64,000 nucleotides of DNA from Brevundimonas subvibrioides (GTDB lineage: Bacteria > Pseudomonadota > Alphaproteobacteria > Caulobacterales > Caulobacteraceae): assembly GCF_002280785.1 (NCBI RefSeq), contig NZ_NCEQ01000003.1, positions 1 through 64,000 of the forward strand, written 5' to 3'. The position numbers and the translations under genes were made by a program. Under the pieces are notes generated by a model that saw only the letters and a list, made by a program, of their open reading frames with translations, ran no database searches and was not told the DNA's origin. Below are positions 47,897 through 57,620 of this stretch, one piece after another; the first letter of the stretch is position 1; every line of letters begins with the position of its first letter.

Positions 47897-48457
47897 ATGG
47901 ACAATGGCGACCTGCCGGTTCGGGCCGCGGCCGGCGACCGGGCGGCGTTCAGTGACCTGATGCGCGAGACCCGGTCCGCCCTGTTCCGCTTCGTCCGGCG
48001 CTATGTGGGCGAAGAACAGGACGCGCTCGATCTGTTGCAGGAGACATACGCATCAGCCTGGCTCGCCATCCGGCGATACGACCCCGCCCGGCCATTCGAG
48101 GCGTGGCTGCGGACCATAGCCCTGAACAAATGCCGCGACTGGTCCCGGCGTCGGTTCGTGCGACGCATCGTTTGGGGCGCGACGGACCTCTCGTCGCCGC
48201 AGGCCCTGGCTGTTCCCGACGAGGCGATGAGCCCCGACGACCAGATCGATGACATGCGCCGCCTGAATCGACTCAATCTCGAAGTGAGCCGGCTGCCCGC
48301 GCATCTCAAGGCCCCACTCATTCTGACCGCGATCGAGGGGCGGAGCCAGTCCGAGGCGGCGGCTATTCTGCGGATTTCGGTCAAGGCCGTGGAGACGCGG
48401 GTCGCGCGGGCCCGGCGCAGGCTGTTCGATGTCCTGTCCCCGGCGGAGGCGGGCTGA
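47897..48457 (+). CDS. cnrH: CnrH-like ECF sigma factor
   Basis: 186 residues. Region 2: DLMRETRSALFRFVRRYVGEEQDALDLLQETYASAWLAIRRYDPARPFEAWLRTIALNKCRDWSRR. Region 4: LPAHLKAPLILTAIEGRSQSEAAAILRISVKAVETRVARARRRLFDVL. It is the third gene of a cnrYXH-ordered module and presumably activates metal-efflux genes. Candidate targets in this window are the second copC gene directly downstream and the RND pump at 60.9 kb, but no matching promoters were identified. Confidence 0.85.
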   Translation: MDNGDLPVRAAAGDRAAFSDLMRETRSALFRFVRRYVGEEQDALDLLQETYASAWLAIRRYDPARPFEAWLRTIALNKCRDWSRRRFVRRIVWGATDLSSPQALAVPDEAMSPDDQIDDMRRLNRLNLEVSRLPAHLKAPLILTAIEGRSQSEAAAILRISVKAVETRVARARRRLFDVLSPAEAG

Positions 48458-48552
48458 ACGGAGCGAGGGCTACGGCGCGCCTGTGCGTATATTGAGATGT
48501 AGGCGCATCGGCACCCTTTCCCCGCCGCCGATCCGCGCACAGGAGATATCCC

Positions 48553-48963
48553 TTGAACCGTTCCCTTCTCGCTGGCTTTGTCACCCTGGTGGCCCTCGCG
48601 CCGCTCTCGCTGGCCCAGGCCCAAAGCCATTCGCACGCAGGCATGTCTGCACAAGAGCACGCCGCCATGCCGGCCGCTCCCGCCTCCGGCATCGTCACGG
48701 TCCCGGCCGACAATGCCATGCTGAGCGCCGCGCCACAGACCTTCAGTGCGACCTTCCCCCACGCCATGACCCTGAAGTCGCTGACGGTGACCGGCCCGGC
48801 AACCGATACCGTCAACGTCGAGATCGCTGCGAGCACAGCACCCCAGATGACGGTCACCACCCCCCTGCCCACACTTGCGCCCGGCAGCTATTCCGCTGCC
48901 TGGACCGCGACGGGCTCCGACGGCCATGAGATGAACGGCACCGTTCGATTTATGGTGCACTAA
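48553..48963 (+). CDS. copC: Second CopC-type copper-binding protein, TTG start
   Basis: 136 residues. I use TTG 48553 because AGGAGA (48541-48546) stands at the right distance and a signal peptide follows (LLAGFVTLVALAPLSLAQAQ). The mature N-terminus is His/Met-rich (SHSHAGMSAQEHAAM). The CopC fold is visible in MLSAAPQTFSATFPHAMTLKSLTV and YSAAWTATGSDGHEMNGTVRFMV with the DGH ligand pair. It follows the sigma-factor gene and ends at a strong terminator facing copB. Confidence 0.88.
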   Translation: MNRSLLAGFVTLVALAPLSLAQAQSHSHAGMSAQEHAAMPAAPASGIVTVPADNAMLSAAPQTFSATFPHAMTLKSLTVTGPATDTVNVEIAASTAPQMTVTTPLPTLAPGSYSAAWTATGSDGHEMNGTVRFMVH

Positions 48964-49009
48964 AGGCCTCGTCGCGTCATCCCCGGGGGCGAACGCCTGA
49001 AGTGGAAAG

Positions 49010-49041
49010 AACGCCGTGCAGCCTCGCTGCACGGCGTTTCT
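49010..49041. terminator. Bidirectional-type terminator between the second copC and copB
   Basis: AACGCCGTGCAG-cctcg-CTGCACGGCGTT, a perfect 12-bp stem with a 5-nt loop, followed by TCT on the plus strand and TCTTTCC on the minus strand. It lies between the convergent second copC and copB genes (47 and 40 bp from their stops) and can serve both. Confidence 0.85.
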
Positions 49042-49080
49042 CATGAGACGAAAGCCGTGTCGGCGAGCAGCCCGGGGGGG

Positions 49081-50541
49081 TTAAAACCAGGCCCGAATGC
49101 CGACCACAAGCCGGGTGTCCTCGGCGCTCCCGCCGCTGGCTTCGATGAAGTCCCGCGTGTTGCCGAAATTCCTCGTCCACTCGACGCCGACATAGGGCGC
49201 GAACTCTTTGCGGACCTCGTAGCGCAAGCGTGCGCCGAGCTGAACAGACGAGAGACCAGAGCCGACGGAAAGCTCGGGGATGTCCTCTGCGGACAGGCTG
49301 ATCTCTATGCGGGGCTGAAGAATCCAGCGTTGGGTGATACGCTGATCGTATTCCGCTAGCGCTCGCGCCGTCAGCTCGCCCTTATTGGATAGGAACAGGG
49401 CCCCATCGACCTCGAACCAATAGGGAGCCAGTCCCTGAATGCCGACGACGAGGTCGGTGCGATCGGCCTCCGGACGGTAAGTCTGTCGCACGCCGGTCTG
49501 AAAATCGAAGAACGGCGCGAAGGCGCGGCTGTAGAGCGCCTGGACCTCCGCATCCTCCAGACGGCCTGCAAAGTCGCCGCCCCCCTCCGACTTCCACCAG
49601 AACCGATTGACATCGCCGCCGACCCAGCCTTGCGCATCCCAGCTGTAGGCCTCCGAACCCTCGCCGAAGCTCGCCTCCAGACGATCGATGAGGACCAGAC
49701 TGGTCCGGACGTCGCCATGCTCAATGCGCAGTTGCTCGCGCGACGCCGCCATCTCAGCGGGATCGAAAAGACCGTCAGCCGCATGGACGGGACCCGTGGT
49801 CGCTCCAACGGGAGTGGGCATCTCCGGCACGCGCCCCGGCGTGTCCGAGCTGGTCGGCACGTTCGGCGGCATGACCATCCCCGACATGTCATTACCGGCC
49901 GGCATCCCGTCGGCGGGCGTCTGCCGTCCCATGGTCGACATGTCGTGACCCGCATGCGGATCGGCCTGTGCCGCCGGGGCGGGTGGCGCAGCGCCTGTCA
50001 TGCTGGACATATCATGACCCGCATTTGGATCGGCTTGGGCCGCAGGCGCGGACGCCGCGTTCGGCGTCATTGTGGACATATCGTGGCCCGCATGGGGGTC
50101 CGCCTGGGCCGCTGGCGCGGGCGCCGTCCCCGGCGTCATCGTGGACATGTCATGACCGGCATGCGGATCGGCCTGAGCCGCCGGCGGGGGTGACGCGCTC
50201 GGCCCCATCGTCAACATACTGTGACCAGCGTGCGGATCGGCCTGGGCCGCCGGCATCGGCACCGTGCTCGGCGTCATCGTGGACATGTCATGCCCCGCGT
50301 GGGGATCTGCGGACGAAACCCGCTCCGGGACCGAACCTAGCGGACAGACCGGAGCACCGGCGACCCCGATCCGGGCCGTATCGCCGGTCGCCGCGCCCCT
50401 CCGGACGCAGCCCGCCGGCAAGGGTGCGGTCTGGACGGGCTGAGCCGACGCCGCGTGACCGGCATGGGATTGCGCCTGGGCCAGAACCGGCGTGGCGGAA
50501 GCCAGAAGCAGGGGAACGAGGGCGACAGCGGTCCGGATCAT
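49081..50541 (-). CDS. copB: CopB, outer-membrane copper resistance protein with His/Met repeats
   Basis: 486 residues. Signal peptide (VALVPLLLASATPVLAQ), then from about residue 79 six copies of a 23-residue unit beginning DPHAGHDMSTM. The C-terminal CopB barrel has VHAADGLFDPAEMAASREQLRIEHGDVRTS, VNRFWWKSEGG, FFDFQTGVRQTYRPEADRT and the terminal LVVGIRAWF. The repeats add His and Met for copper binding. It begins in a 4-bp overlap with copA and so is made with the multicopper oxidase. CopB normally has fewer such repeats. Confidence 0.92.
   Translation of the reverse strand: MIRTAVALVPLLLASATPVLAQAQSHAGHAASAQPVQTAPLPAGCVRRGAATGDTARIGVAGAPVCPLGSVPERVSSADPHAGHDMSTMTPSTVPMPAAQADPHAGHSMLTMGPSASPPPAAQADPHAGHDMSTMTPGTAPAPAAQADPHAGHDMSTMTPNAASAPAAQADPNAGHDMSSMTGAAPPAPAAQADPHAGHDMSTMGRQTPADGMPAGNDMSGMVMPPNVPTSSDTPGRVPEMPTPVGATTGPVHAADGLFDPAEMAASREQLRIEHGDVRTSLVLIDRLEASFGEGSEAYSWDAQGWVGGDVNRFWWKSEGGGDFAGRLEDAEVQALYSRAFAPFFDFQTGVRQTYRPEADRTDLVVGIQGLAPYWFEVDGALFLSNKGELTARALAEYDQRITQRWILQPRIEISLSAEDIPELSVGSGLSSVQLGARLRYEVRKEFAPYVGVEWTRNFGNTRDFIEASGGSAEDTRLVVGIRAWF
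49923..50307. repeat. In-frame 69-bp tandem repeats inside copB
   Basis: Five full 69-bp units and one partial unit encode DP(H/N)AGH(D/S)M followed by Pro/Ala-rich spacers. Units differ at many third and some first positions, so they are old or selected rather than freshly amplified. They keep the reading frame and account for the long His/Met domain of CopB. Confidence 0.85.
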
Positions 50542-52391
50542 GCGACGGCTCCATCCATGGGGCGCACGGTAACGACGTTGAACATCCCGGCGTGCATGTG
50601 CATCAGCATGTGGCAGTGGAACGCCCAGTCCCCTGGGTTGTCCGCCGTCAGGTCGAAGCTGACCTTGCCGCCGCCTGGCACATTGACGGTGTGCTTGAGC
50701 GGCTGGTGGCCCGCGGGTCCGCCGGTCACCAGTTCGAAGAAATGGCCATGCAGATGGATCGGGTGGGCCATCATCGTGTCGTTGACCAGGGTCACGCGCA
50801 CCCGCTCGTTACGCTCGAAGCGAATCGGCTCGACCAGCTCGCTGAACTTCCTGCCGTCGAAGCCCCACATGAACCGTTCCATGTTGCCGGTCAGATGGAT
50901 CTCCATCGTGCGGGCCGGAGGGCGCTGGTCCTTGTTGGGCGTCAGAGACACCAGATCGGTATAGACAAGCACGCGGTGCGGCACGGTCTCCAATCCCGTG
51001 GGCCGTTCGCCTAAGCGGTTGGTCGGCGACATGGCGATCGAATCCACCCCGACGCCGACAGCCATGTCCGGTGGGGCGTTGTCAGGATCGCGCATGTTCA
51101 TCCCCGACATGTCCATAGCACCCATGCCGGCCATGTCGCCGCCAGTGGCCGACGGCATGGCTGGCATCGCACCAGCCGCTCCGGACCCGTGATCCATCCC
51201 CGCCATGGCCCCGGCCGATCCCGACCCGTGATCCATGCCAGCCATTCCCGACATGCCGCCCATGGAGCCGTGATCCGTTCCGCCCATGCCCATGTCCTTC
51301 ATGGTCATGTTCGGCACCTCGCGCAGGGCCGGAACCTCGGCGGTCATGCCCAGACGCGGCGCCAGAGTGGCGCGGCCCATGCCGGACCGGTCGATGGCCT
51401 CCGACACGATGGTGTAGGCCCGGTCCTCGGTGGGCTGGACGATGACGTCATAGGTCTCCGCCACCGAGATCTGGAACTCGTCGGTCTCGACGGGGCGCAC
51501 GTTCTCACCGTCGGCACTGACCACGGTCATGGCGAGGCCCGGAATGCGCACATTGAAGATCGACATGGCCGAGGCATTGATCACACGCAGCCGCACGCGT
51601 TCGCCGGGCCGGAACAGCCCGGTCCAGTTCTCCTGCGGACCGTGTCCGTTGATCAGATAGGTATAGGTCGTGCCATTGACGTCGAGAATGTCGCGCGGGT
51701 CCATGCGCATTTCGCCCCACATCCGGCGCTCCTCCAGTCTCATGCCGTCGCTGCCGTCGATGAGGCCCGCCAGAGTGGTCCGCCGCCGGTTGAAATAGCC
51801 TGGGCTCTTCTTCAACTTGGTCAGGATCTCGTGAGGATGCATGAAGCTCCAGTCCGAGAGGACCAGGACATGCTCGCGGTCATAGGGGACCGGGTCCGCG
51901 CCGGCCGGGTCGATAACCAGCGGCCCATAGTGTCCGAGCGGTTCCTGGAGACCCGAATGGCTGTGATACCAGAAGGTCCCGGACTGACGGATCGGGAATT
52001 CGTAGACGAAGGTCTCACGCGGCTTGATTCCGGGGAAGCTGACGCCGGGCACGCCGTCCATTTGGAAGGGCAGCAGCAGTCCATGCCAGTGGATCGACGT
52101 GTCCTCGTCGAGCGTGTTGGTCACCGACAGGCGCGCGTTCTGGCCTTCGCGCAGCCGGATTAGCGGACCGGGCAGGACACCGTTAAGGGTGATCGCCCCG
52201 CCGGTTCGGCCGTTGACCGTGAAGGGCGAGCGACCGACCGTCAGCGCGATGTCCGGCCCGGTCAGGGTCGGCAGGTCGGACCGCAGCCCCGGCGTCCCCG
52301 TCTGGGCCCAGGCTGGCAACAGGCCCTGGAGGGCCAGCACCCCACCCCCGGCGACGGTTCCCCGCAACAGGGCTCGACGATCGAGCTTCAT
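50538..52391 (-). CDS. copA: CopA-type multicopper oxidase (Tat-exported)
   Basis: 617 residues. Tat signal DRRALLRGTVAGGGV. Cupredoxin copper motifs in order: SIHWHGLLLPFQMDGVPGVSFP, FWYHSHSGLQEPLGHYGPL, then the C-terminal HPIHLHGHFFEL and WAFHCHMLMHMHAGMF with the type 1 Cys-His-Met set. A Met-rich insert (about 365-440, with repeated MAGMDHGSG) typical of CopA/PcoA binds extra copper. It oxidises Cu(I) in the periplasm and works with CopB, whose gene overlaps by 4 bp. It is separated by about 150 bp from the ATPase gene. Confidence 0.94.
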   Translation of the reverse strand: MKLDRRALLRGTVAGGGVLALQGLLPAWAQTGTPGLRSDLPTLTGPDIALTVGRSPFTVNGRTGGAITLNGVLPGPLIRLREGQNARLSVTNTLDEDTSIHWHGLLLPFQMDGVPGVSFPGIKPRETFVYEFPIRQSGTFWYHSHSGLQEPLGHYGPLVIDPAGADPVPYDREHVLVLSDWSFMHPHEILTKLKKSPGYFNRRRTTLAGLIDGSDGMRLEERRMWGEMRMDPRDILDVNGTTYTYLINGHGPQENWTGLFRPGERVRLRVINASAMSIFNVRIPGLAMTVVSADGENVRPVETDEFQISVAETYDVIVQPTEDRAYTIVSEAIDRSGMGRATLAPRLGMTAEVPALREVPNMTMKDMGMGGTDHGSMGGMSGMAGMDHGSGSAGAMAGMDHGSGAAGAMPAMPSATGGDMAGMGAMDMSGMNMRDPDNAPPDMAVGVGVDSIAMSPTNRLGERPTGLETVPHRVLVYTDLVSLTPNKDQRPPARTMEIHLTGNMERFMWGFDGRKFSELVEPIRFERNERVRVTLVNDTMMAHPIHLHGHFFELVTGGPAGHQPLKHTVNVPGGGKVSFDLTADNPGDWAFHCHMLMHMHAGMFNVVTVRPMDGAVA

Positions 52392-52539
52392 TAGACACTC
52401 CCAACTTGATCTGGATCGCCCCGCCGCACGGCACCGAGCGTCTATGATACTCTACGCAGGCGGCGTCCCCGCCCCTCGCGACAGCCTGTCGCACAGGACT
52501 GTTTGGCCTCGCTGACGCCATTCGTTCCGCCTGATCTGC

Positions 52540-54918
52540 CTATAGCTTCAATGCCCGCAGCCGTAGCGCGTTGGCGATCACGCTGACTGACGACAGCGCC
52601 ATCGCCAGGGCCGCGAGTGCCGGCGACAGCAACCAGCCGAACAGTGGATAGAGCAGTCCCGCTGCGACGGGGATACCAAGCGCGTTATAGCCGAATGCGA
52701 ACACCAGGTTCTGACGGATGTTGCTCATCACCGCCCTTGACAGGTGGCGTGCGCGCACGATCCCCTGCAGATCGCCGCCCAGGAGGGTCACGCCCGCGCT
52801 CTCGATCGCCACGTCCGAGCCTGCACCCATCGCCACGCCGACATCGGCGGCGGCCAGGGCGGGCGCGTCATTGACCCCGTCTCCCGCCATGGCGACGACC
52901 CGACCCTCTGCGCGCAGGCGTTCGACGACGGAGGCCTTGTCCTGGGGCAGGACCTCGGCCTGGACCTCGTCGATCCCCAGCCGACGAGCGACGGCTTCGG
53001 CGGTCGTCCGGTTGTCGCCGGTCATCATTACCAGTCGCAGGCCGGCGGCCTTCAGCGCCGTGATCGCATCGGCCGTGGTCGCCTTGATCGGATCGGCGTT
53101 GCCGAGGACGCCCGCGGCCTGGCCATCCACAGCGGCGAAGATGGCCGTGGCCCCGTCGCCCCTGAGCGCGTCAGCCTCCGCTTCGAGCGCCGATACATCT
53201 ACATCGAGTTCATTCAGGAATCGCGTATTGCCCAGCGCGACCCGCTTGCCATCGACCACGCCCGAGACACCGCGCCCGACCGGACTGTCGAACTCCGTGG
53301 CTTCAGACAGGGTCAGCTTTCGGTCGGTCGCGGCCGAGACGATGGCGTCCGCCAGCGGATGTTCGCTGCCCCGCTCCAAACTGGCGGCGAGACGCAGCAG
53401 CTCGGCTTCGTCGAACCCGGATGCGGGTCGGATGGCCGTGACCGAGGGTCGCCCTTCGGTCAGGGTGCCGGTCTTGTCCAGCACCAGGGTGTCGACCTTT
53501 TCGAAGCGTTCCAGAGCTTCGGCATTGCGGATCAGGACGCCGGCCTGGGCCCCGCGGCCGACCCCGACCATGATCGAGATCGGCGTCGCCAGGCCGAGCG
53601 CACAGGGACACGCGATGATCAAAACCGATACCGCCGCGACCAGAGCATAGGACAGGCGTGGCTCGGGCCCGACCAGCCCCCAGACCAGCGCCGCCATCAG
53701 GGCTATTGCGATCACCGCAGGCACGAACCAGCCCGAGACCGTGTCGGCCAGGCGCTGGATCGGCGCGCGGCTACGCTGGGCCTGGGCCACCATTTGGACG
53801 ATCCGGGATAGCAGGGTGTCAGCCCCGACCTTGTCGGCCCGCATGACGAACGAGCCGGTCCGGTTCAGCGATCCACCGACCACGCTCGCGCCGGGTTCCT
53901 TGGTCACGGGCATGGACTCGCCGGTCACCATGGATTCGTCGATCGACACCCGACCGTCCAAAATCTCGCCGTCGACCGGCACCTGTTCGCCCGGCCGCAC
54001 GCGCAGCCGGTCCCCGACGACGACGAGGTCGAGCGTGACGTCCTCATCGGTCCCGTCGTCCCGTACGCGGCGAGCGGTCTTGGGCGTCAGGTCCAGCAGG
54101 GCCCGGATGGCGCCGGAGGTCTGTTCGCGTGCCCGCAACTCGAGGATCTGGCCGATCAGGACCAGGACGGTGATGACCGCCGCCGCCTCGAAATAGACCG
54201 GCGCGCTGCCATCCATGCGTAAGAAGGCCGGCGGAAACAGGCTGGGCGCCAGCACCGCCACAACGCTGTAGGCCCAGGCCACGCCGACGCCCATGGCGAT
54301 CAGGGTGAACATGTTGAGCTTGCGGGTCCGCAACGAAGTCCAGCCCCGTTGAAAGAAGGGCGCGCCGGCCCAGAGCACCACCGGCGTCGCCAGGGCGAAC
54401 TGGATCCAGTTCGAGGTCTGGCCGGGGATCCGCATCATCAGTCCCGTCAAATGCCCCCCCATTTCGAGCGCGAACACCGGCAGGGTCAGCGCCAGCCCGA
54501 CCCCGAAGCGACGGGTGAAATCGGTGAGTTCGTGGTTGACGGGAGCCTCGGCCGTCACGGTCTCAGGCTCCAAGGCCATGCCACAGATGGGACAGGACCC
54601 TGGCCCCTCTTGTCGCACCTCCGGGTGCATCGGGCAGGTATAGATGGCCCCGGGGATCGCGGGCGCGGGCTCGGGCCGGTCGCCCAGATATTTCCCCGGA
54701 TCGGCGACGAACTTCGTGCGGCACCCGGCCGAACAGAAGAAATGCTCCGTGCCTTGATGCGTGGCCTTATGGGCCGTCGTCGCCGGATCGACCGTCATGC
54801 CGCAGACCGGATCGATCGCCTTGTCGCCGACATCGGGGCCGGCCTTGTCGCTGGCGCCCTGCGAACAGCAGCAAGACTTTCGGCTGGCTGCGGCAGGGTT
54901 TGCGTGAGGATCGGACAT
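52540..54918 (-). CDS. Copper-translocating P1B-type ATPase with YHS and metal-binding N-terminus
   Basis: 792 residues from ATG 54918. N-terminus: RKSCCCSQG Cys cluster, a YHS domain ([31 protein letters not shown]), and a heavy-metal-binding zinc-ribbon-like segment ([26 protein letters not shown]). The pump follows, with membrane helices, the CPC ion motif in [14 protein letters not shown], the phosphorylation site [11 protein letters not shown] motif SEHPLADAI and [12 protein letters not shown]. It exports Cu(I) from the cytoplasm. It diverges from csoR across two operator-like sites, so CsoR should control it. Confidence 0.95.
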   Translation of the reverse strand: MSDPHANPAAASRKSCCCSQGASDKAGPDVGDKAIDPVCGMTVDPATTAHKATHQGTEHFFCSAGCRTKFVADPGKYLGDRPEPAPAIPGAIYTCPMHPEVRQEGPGSCPICGMALEPETVTAEAPVNHELTDFTRRFGVGLALTLPVFALEMGGHLTGLMMRIPGQTSNWIQFALATPVVLWAGAPFFQRGWTSLRTRKLNMFTLIAMGVGVAWAYSVVAVLAPSLFPPAFLRMDGSAPVYFEAAAVITVLVLIGQILELRAREQTSGAIRALLDLTPKTARRVRDDGTDEDVTLDLVVVGDRLRVRPGEQVPVDGEILDGRVSIDESMVTGESMPVTKEPGASVVGGSLNRTGSFVMRADKVGADTLLSRIVQMVAQAQRSRAPIQRLADTVSGWFVPAVIAIALMAALVWGLVGPEPRLSYALVAAVSVLIIACPCALGLATPISIMVGVGRGAQAGVLIRNAEALERFEKVDTLVLDKTGTLTEGRPSVTAIRPASGFDEAELLRLAASLERGSEHPLADAIVSAATDRKLTLSEATEFDSPVGRGVSGVVDGKRVALGNTRFLNELDVDVSALEAEADALRGDGATAIFAAVDGQAAGVLGNADPIKATTADAITALKAAGLRLVMMTGDNRTTAEAVARRLGIDEVQAEVLPQDKASVVERLRAEGRVVAMAGDGVNDAPALAAADVGVAMGAGSDVAIESAGVTLLGGDLQGIVRARHLSRAVMSNIRQNLVFAFGYNALGIPVAAGLLYPLFGWLLSPALAALAMALSSVSVIANALRLRALKL

Positions 54919-54950
54919 GGCGGCGTCTCCGGGATGACAGGCCTGCGACA

Positions 54951-54993
54951 TATACCCACTGGGGGTATATCGCAAGATACCTGCATGGGGTAT
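54951..54993. promoter_or_regulatory. Two CsoR-type operators between the ATPase and csoR
   Basis: TATACCCACTGGGGGTATA (54951-54969) and ATACCTGCATGGGGTAT (54977-54993) are G-tract palindromes of the CsoR/RcnR type, with centres about 25 bp apart and placed between the divergent starts at 54918 and 55019. Copper binding by CsoR would release them and switch on both genes. Confidence 0.8.
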
Positions 54994-55018
54994 AACTGCG
55001 TTGAACCGGAGTCGATCC

Positions 55019-55294
55019 ATGCAACCCGAAACCACGCCCAAGGTCATCAACCGCCTGAACCGCATCGAGGGTCAGGTGCGGGGCATCATTCGTATGGTCG
55101 AAGATGACCGCTACTGCGTCGACGTCCTGACCCAGCTCCAGGCCGTGCGGGCCGCGCTGAACCGGGTGGAGAGCGAGGTGCTCAAGGACCATCTCGACCA
55201 TTGCGTGATGGGTGCCATGACCGGCGACGACCTGGCGGACCGCAAGGCTAAAGCCAGCGAATTGATCGAACTGCTCGGACGCGCCACGCGCTAA
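55019..55294 (+). CDS. csoR: CsoR-family copper-sensing repressor
   Basis: 91 residues from ATG 55019 (a TTG six codons earlier is less likely). All-helical CsoR/RcnR fold with [33 protein letters not shown]. The Cu(I) ligand set is Cys in RYCVD, then His and Cys in DHLDHCV, i.e. the Cys-His-Cys pattern of CsoR rather than the His-Cys-His-His of RcnR. It represses itself and the divergent copper ATPase through the two palindromes just upstream. Confidence 0.93.
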   Translation: MQPETTPKVINRLNRIEGQVRGIIRMVEDDRYCVDVLTQLQAVRAALNRVESEVLKDHLDHCVMGAMTGDDLADRKAKASELIELLGRATR

Positions 55295-55352
55295 CCTCGG
55301 GGAACAAAGGTCTCTGCCGGTCGCTATCGAATCAGATCTAAGGGAACCCGCC

Positions 55353-55778
55353 ATGAAACGCCTCAGCCTCGTCCTCGCCGCCTGTGCCGTGGCCGCCGCC
55401 TGCTCGCCCCAGTCCCAACCGGCCGCCGACAGCACCGCCGACGCCGTGCCCGGCGACGGCGCCACGATGGCGCACGACAAGATGAGCACGGACAAGATGG
55501 CCATGATGGCCCCCGCCGAGGGCGATAGCGAAGCGACGCGTGGCTACAAGGCCGCGATGATGGGCATGATGCAGGACATGCCGGCCTATGAGGGCAACGC
55601 CGACATCGATTTCATGAAGCAGATGCGAGGTCATCACCAGGCAGCGATCGCCATGGCTCAGGTGGAACTGGCCCAAGGCCAGAACGCCGAGGCCAAAGCA
55701 CTGGCGCAGGAGATCATCACCGCCCAGGAACGCGAAATCGGGGTGATCGACGCCTGGCTGGCCGCCAATCCCGCGTGA
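55353..55778 (+). CDS. DUF305 lipoprotein, ferritin-like helical protein
   Basis: 141 residues with a lipoprotein signal (LVLAACAVAAACS). A Met/Asp-rich linker (TMAHDKMSTDKMAMMAPA) precedes the DUF305 core: GYKAAMMGMMQDMPAYEGNADIDFMKQMRGHHQAAIAMAQVELAQGQNAEAKALAQEIITAQEREIGVIDAWL. The RGHHQAAIAMA motif is the family hallmark. Proteins of this family accompany copper genes and are thought to bind metal; the mechanism is not known. It follows csoR by 58 bp on the same strand. Confidence 0.88.
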   Translation: MKRLSLVLAACAVAAACSPQSQPAADSTADAVPGDGATMAHDKMSTDKMAMMAPAEGDSEATRGYKAAMMGMMQDMPAYEGNADIDFMKQMRGHHQAAIAMAQVELAQGQNAEAKALAQEIITAQEREIGVIDAWLAANPA

Positions 55779-55873
55779 TAAACCTTCGACGTATAAGCTG
55801 ACGCGAGGGGTCCGCCCCGCTCCCGCGTAACACAGTGAAGGGGCCAATGATCGGCCCCGACAGCGGGGGCTGA

Positions 55874-57001
55874 ATGACGTCCGTATCGCCGACGATCGAG
55901 GGGTTTCCCGCCGACCTCAAGGCGCTGACCAGTCTTCGCGCCTTCCTGGCGCTGGGTGTGGTGCTGTTCCACTACCAGCTGCAGTGGGATCCGACGCTCG
56001 GTTTCAGTCCGATCATCGAGCGCAGCCGGTTGGCGGTCGATGCCTTCTTCATGCTGTCGGGCTTCATCATGGCCCACGTCTACGGACCGAGCTTTGCCAA
56101 GGGCACATTCAGCTATAAGCGGTTCATCGTCGCCCGTACCGCCCGCATGTATCCGCTGCACCTAGCGGTGCTCGCCGGCGTGCTGGTCATGGTTCTGGCG
56201 GCCGCCGGGCAAGGCGTCCGGTATGACCCGGCGACCTACACCCCGCAGGGCTTCTTCCAGACCCTGTTTCTGATCCAGGCCTGGTTTCCGAGTACCCTCG
56301 GCAGCAACTGGAGCGGCCCTTCCTGGTCGTTGTCGGCTGAATGGTTCGCCTACCTCCTTTTTCCTGTCTATGCGCTGGTCGCAACGCGATTGAGGCATCG
56401 CCCTCGCCTACTGCTCGGACTCGGGGTCGTCGGCTTCATCGCGATCGATGCGGTTTATGGGCAGATGTTCGGCAAAGTGCTTCCCCGCGCTGAAGACGAC
56501 ATGGGCATAATGCGCATCCTGCCAGAGTTCCTGATCGGCATGGGGCTCCATGGCTTGGGCCAAGGGCTGCGATGGTCGCGCGCCGTGACAATCACGGCCA
56601 CCGTCGCCGCGACGCTTGCCCTCTTCGCGACCATGCAGTTCAGTCTCGACGATCGGTATGTCGTCGCCCTGACTGCGCCAGTCATTCTGTGCTGGTCCAT
56701 GCTGGCCAAGGCCGGTTGCGAAGGCCCCCTGTCCTCACCTGTTCTGGTCTTCGCCGGCGAAGTTTCGTTCGCGCTTTACCTGGCTCACATGCCTGTGCTC
56801 GTTGCCTACAAGGGCATCGCGGCTGAGATGCGCGGGATCGACAGCGGCTTCGTCATGACGTCGGCAGAGCTGATCGGTCTCTTTGTCGTGACGGTGCTCG
56901 TCTCGGTGGCGCTACACCTTTTTGTCGAGCGCCCAGGCCGAAGCTCGATCCGCACACGCTTAGATGGCGTCGGCCGCAGACCTGTGGCGAACACTGACTA
57001 G
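55874..57001 (+). CDS. Acyltransferase 3 family membrane protein (OafA-like)
   Basis: 375 residues. The family start KALTSLRAFLALGVVLFHYQLQW contains the catalytic-type His, followed by RLAVDAFFMLSGFIMAHVY, RTARMYPLHLAVL and then about nine further hydrophobic segments. These enzymes transfer acyl groups to surface sugars, antibiotics or peptidoglycan. The link to the copper genes is only positional. It ends in a short tail after LHLFVERPGR. Confidence 0.9.
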   Translation: MTSVSPTIEGFPADLKALTSLRAFLALGVVLFHYQLQWDPTLGFSPIIERSRLAVDAFFMLSGFIMAHVYGPSFAKGTFSYKRFIVARTARMYPLHLAVLAGVLVMVLAAAGQGVRYDPATYTPQGFFQTLFLIQAWFPSTLGSNWSGPSWSLSAEWFAYLLFPVYALVATRLRHRPRLLLGLGVVGFIAIDAVYGQMFGKVLPRAEDDMGIMRILPEFLIGMGLHGLGQGLRWSRAVTITATVAATLALFATMQFSLDDRYVVALTAPVILCWSMLAKAGCEGPLSSPVLVFAGEVSFALYLAHMPVLVAYKGIAAEMRGIDSGFVMTSAELIGLFVVTVLVSVALHLFVERPGRSSIRTRLDGVGRRPVANTD

Positions 57002-57080
57002 AACTAGAAGGCCGTCCAGCCCGACGCCAGACCGGCATGTCCGGGCACCGATCCGCATGCAGGCTTCTTGAAGCGTGCGT

Positions 57081-57566
57081 TCAGGCAGCGGGCATGGCGC
57101 GCGATGACCAGTGGATGTGCTGGATACGCCAACCATTAGGTCCGCGCTTAAGGATCATCGTCTCGACCGTCAGGCGACCGGTCGCGCTGTTGCCGGCCTG
57201 GCCCTTGGTTTCTCCTTCGCTCACAATCCATGCCACATCGCCGGACGCCCATCCCGCGCGACGCGATAGCGCGGACTGCGATGCCGCCGCATAAGCCGCA
57301 TCGGCTTCCAGATGGTGCGAAGCGTATTCGGCGCGCGACCGTTCGGCCGCGCCCTCTTCGAAGATCATCACGTCATCGGACATTAGAGACAGGGCGGCGG
57401 CCGTGTCGCCGGTCTCCAGCGCAGCGTGAAAGCCATCAACGACGCCGGCCGCCTCTTCGGCCTCTCGCGCCACGGCAACAACCTGGGACGAGGCGGGAGA
57501 AGCAGACGCGATGAGTGGCCCAACGGATATTAGAACGGCGGCGGCAAGTGCGAGGCGACGTGACAT
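57081..57566 (-). CDS. Exported NTF2/SnoaL-like protein (DUF4440-type)
   Basis: 161 residues with a signal peptide (LALAAAVLISVGPLIASASPA). The NTF2-like fold: VVDGFHAALETGDTAAALSLMSDDVMIFEEG, then HHLEADAAYAAASQS and VSEGETKGQAGNSATGRLTVETMILKRGPNGWRIQHIHWSSR. This resembles SnoaL-like/DUF4440 proteins that bind small hydrophobic ligands or act as enzymes. No catalytic residues can be named. It ends against the convergent acyltransferase gene and begins 54 bp after the copper-storage gene. Confidence 0.8.
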   Translation of the reverse strand: MSRRLALAAAVLISVGPLIASASPASSQVVAVAREAEEAAGVVDGFHAALETGDTAAALSLMSDDVMIFEEGAAERSRAEYASHHLEADAAYAAASQSALSRRAGWASGDVAWIVSEGETKGQAGNSATGRLTVETMILKRGPNGWRIQHIHWSSRAMPAA

Positions 57567-57620
57567 GGGGCGACTCCGGTTCAGGGCAGCGAACAGCCTA
57601 ACCGGAGAACACCCGCGATG

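Noticed and set aside
49923..50307. CRISPR-like periodic array
   Set aside because: The repeats are 69-bp in-frame units coding for His/Met motifs in CopB, without conserved direct repeats and unique spacers.
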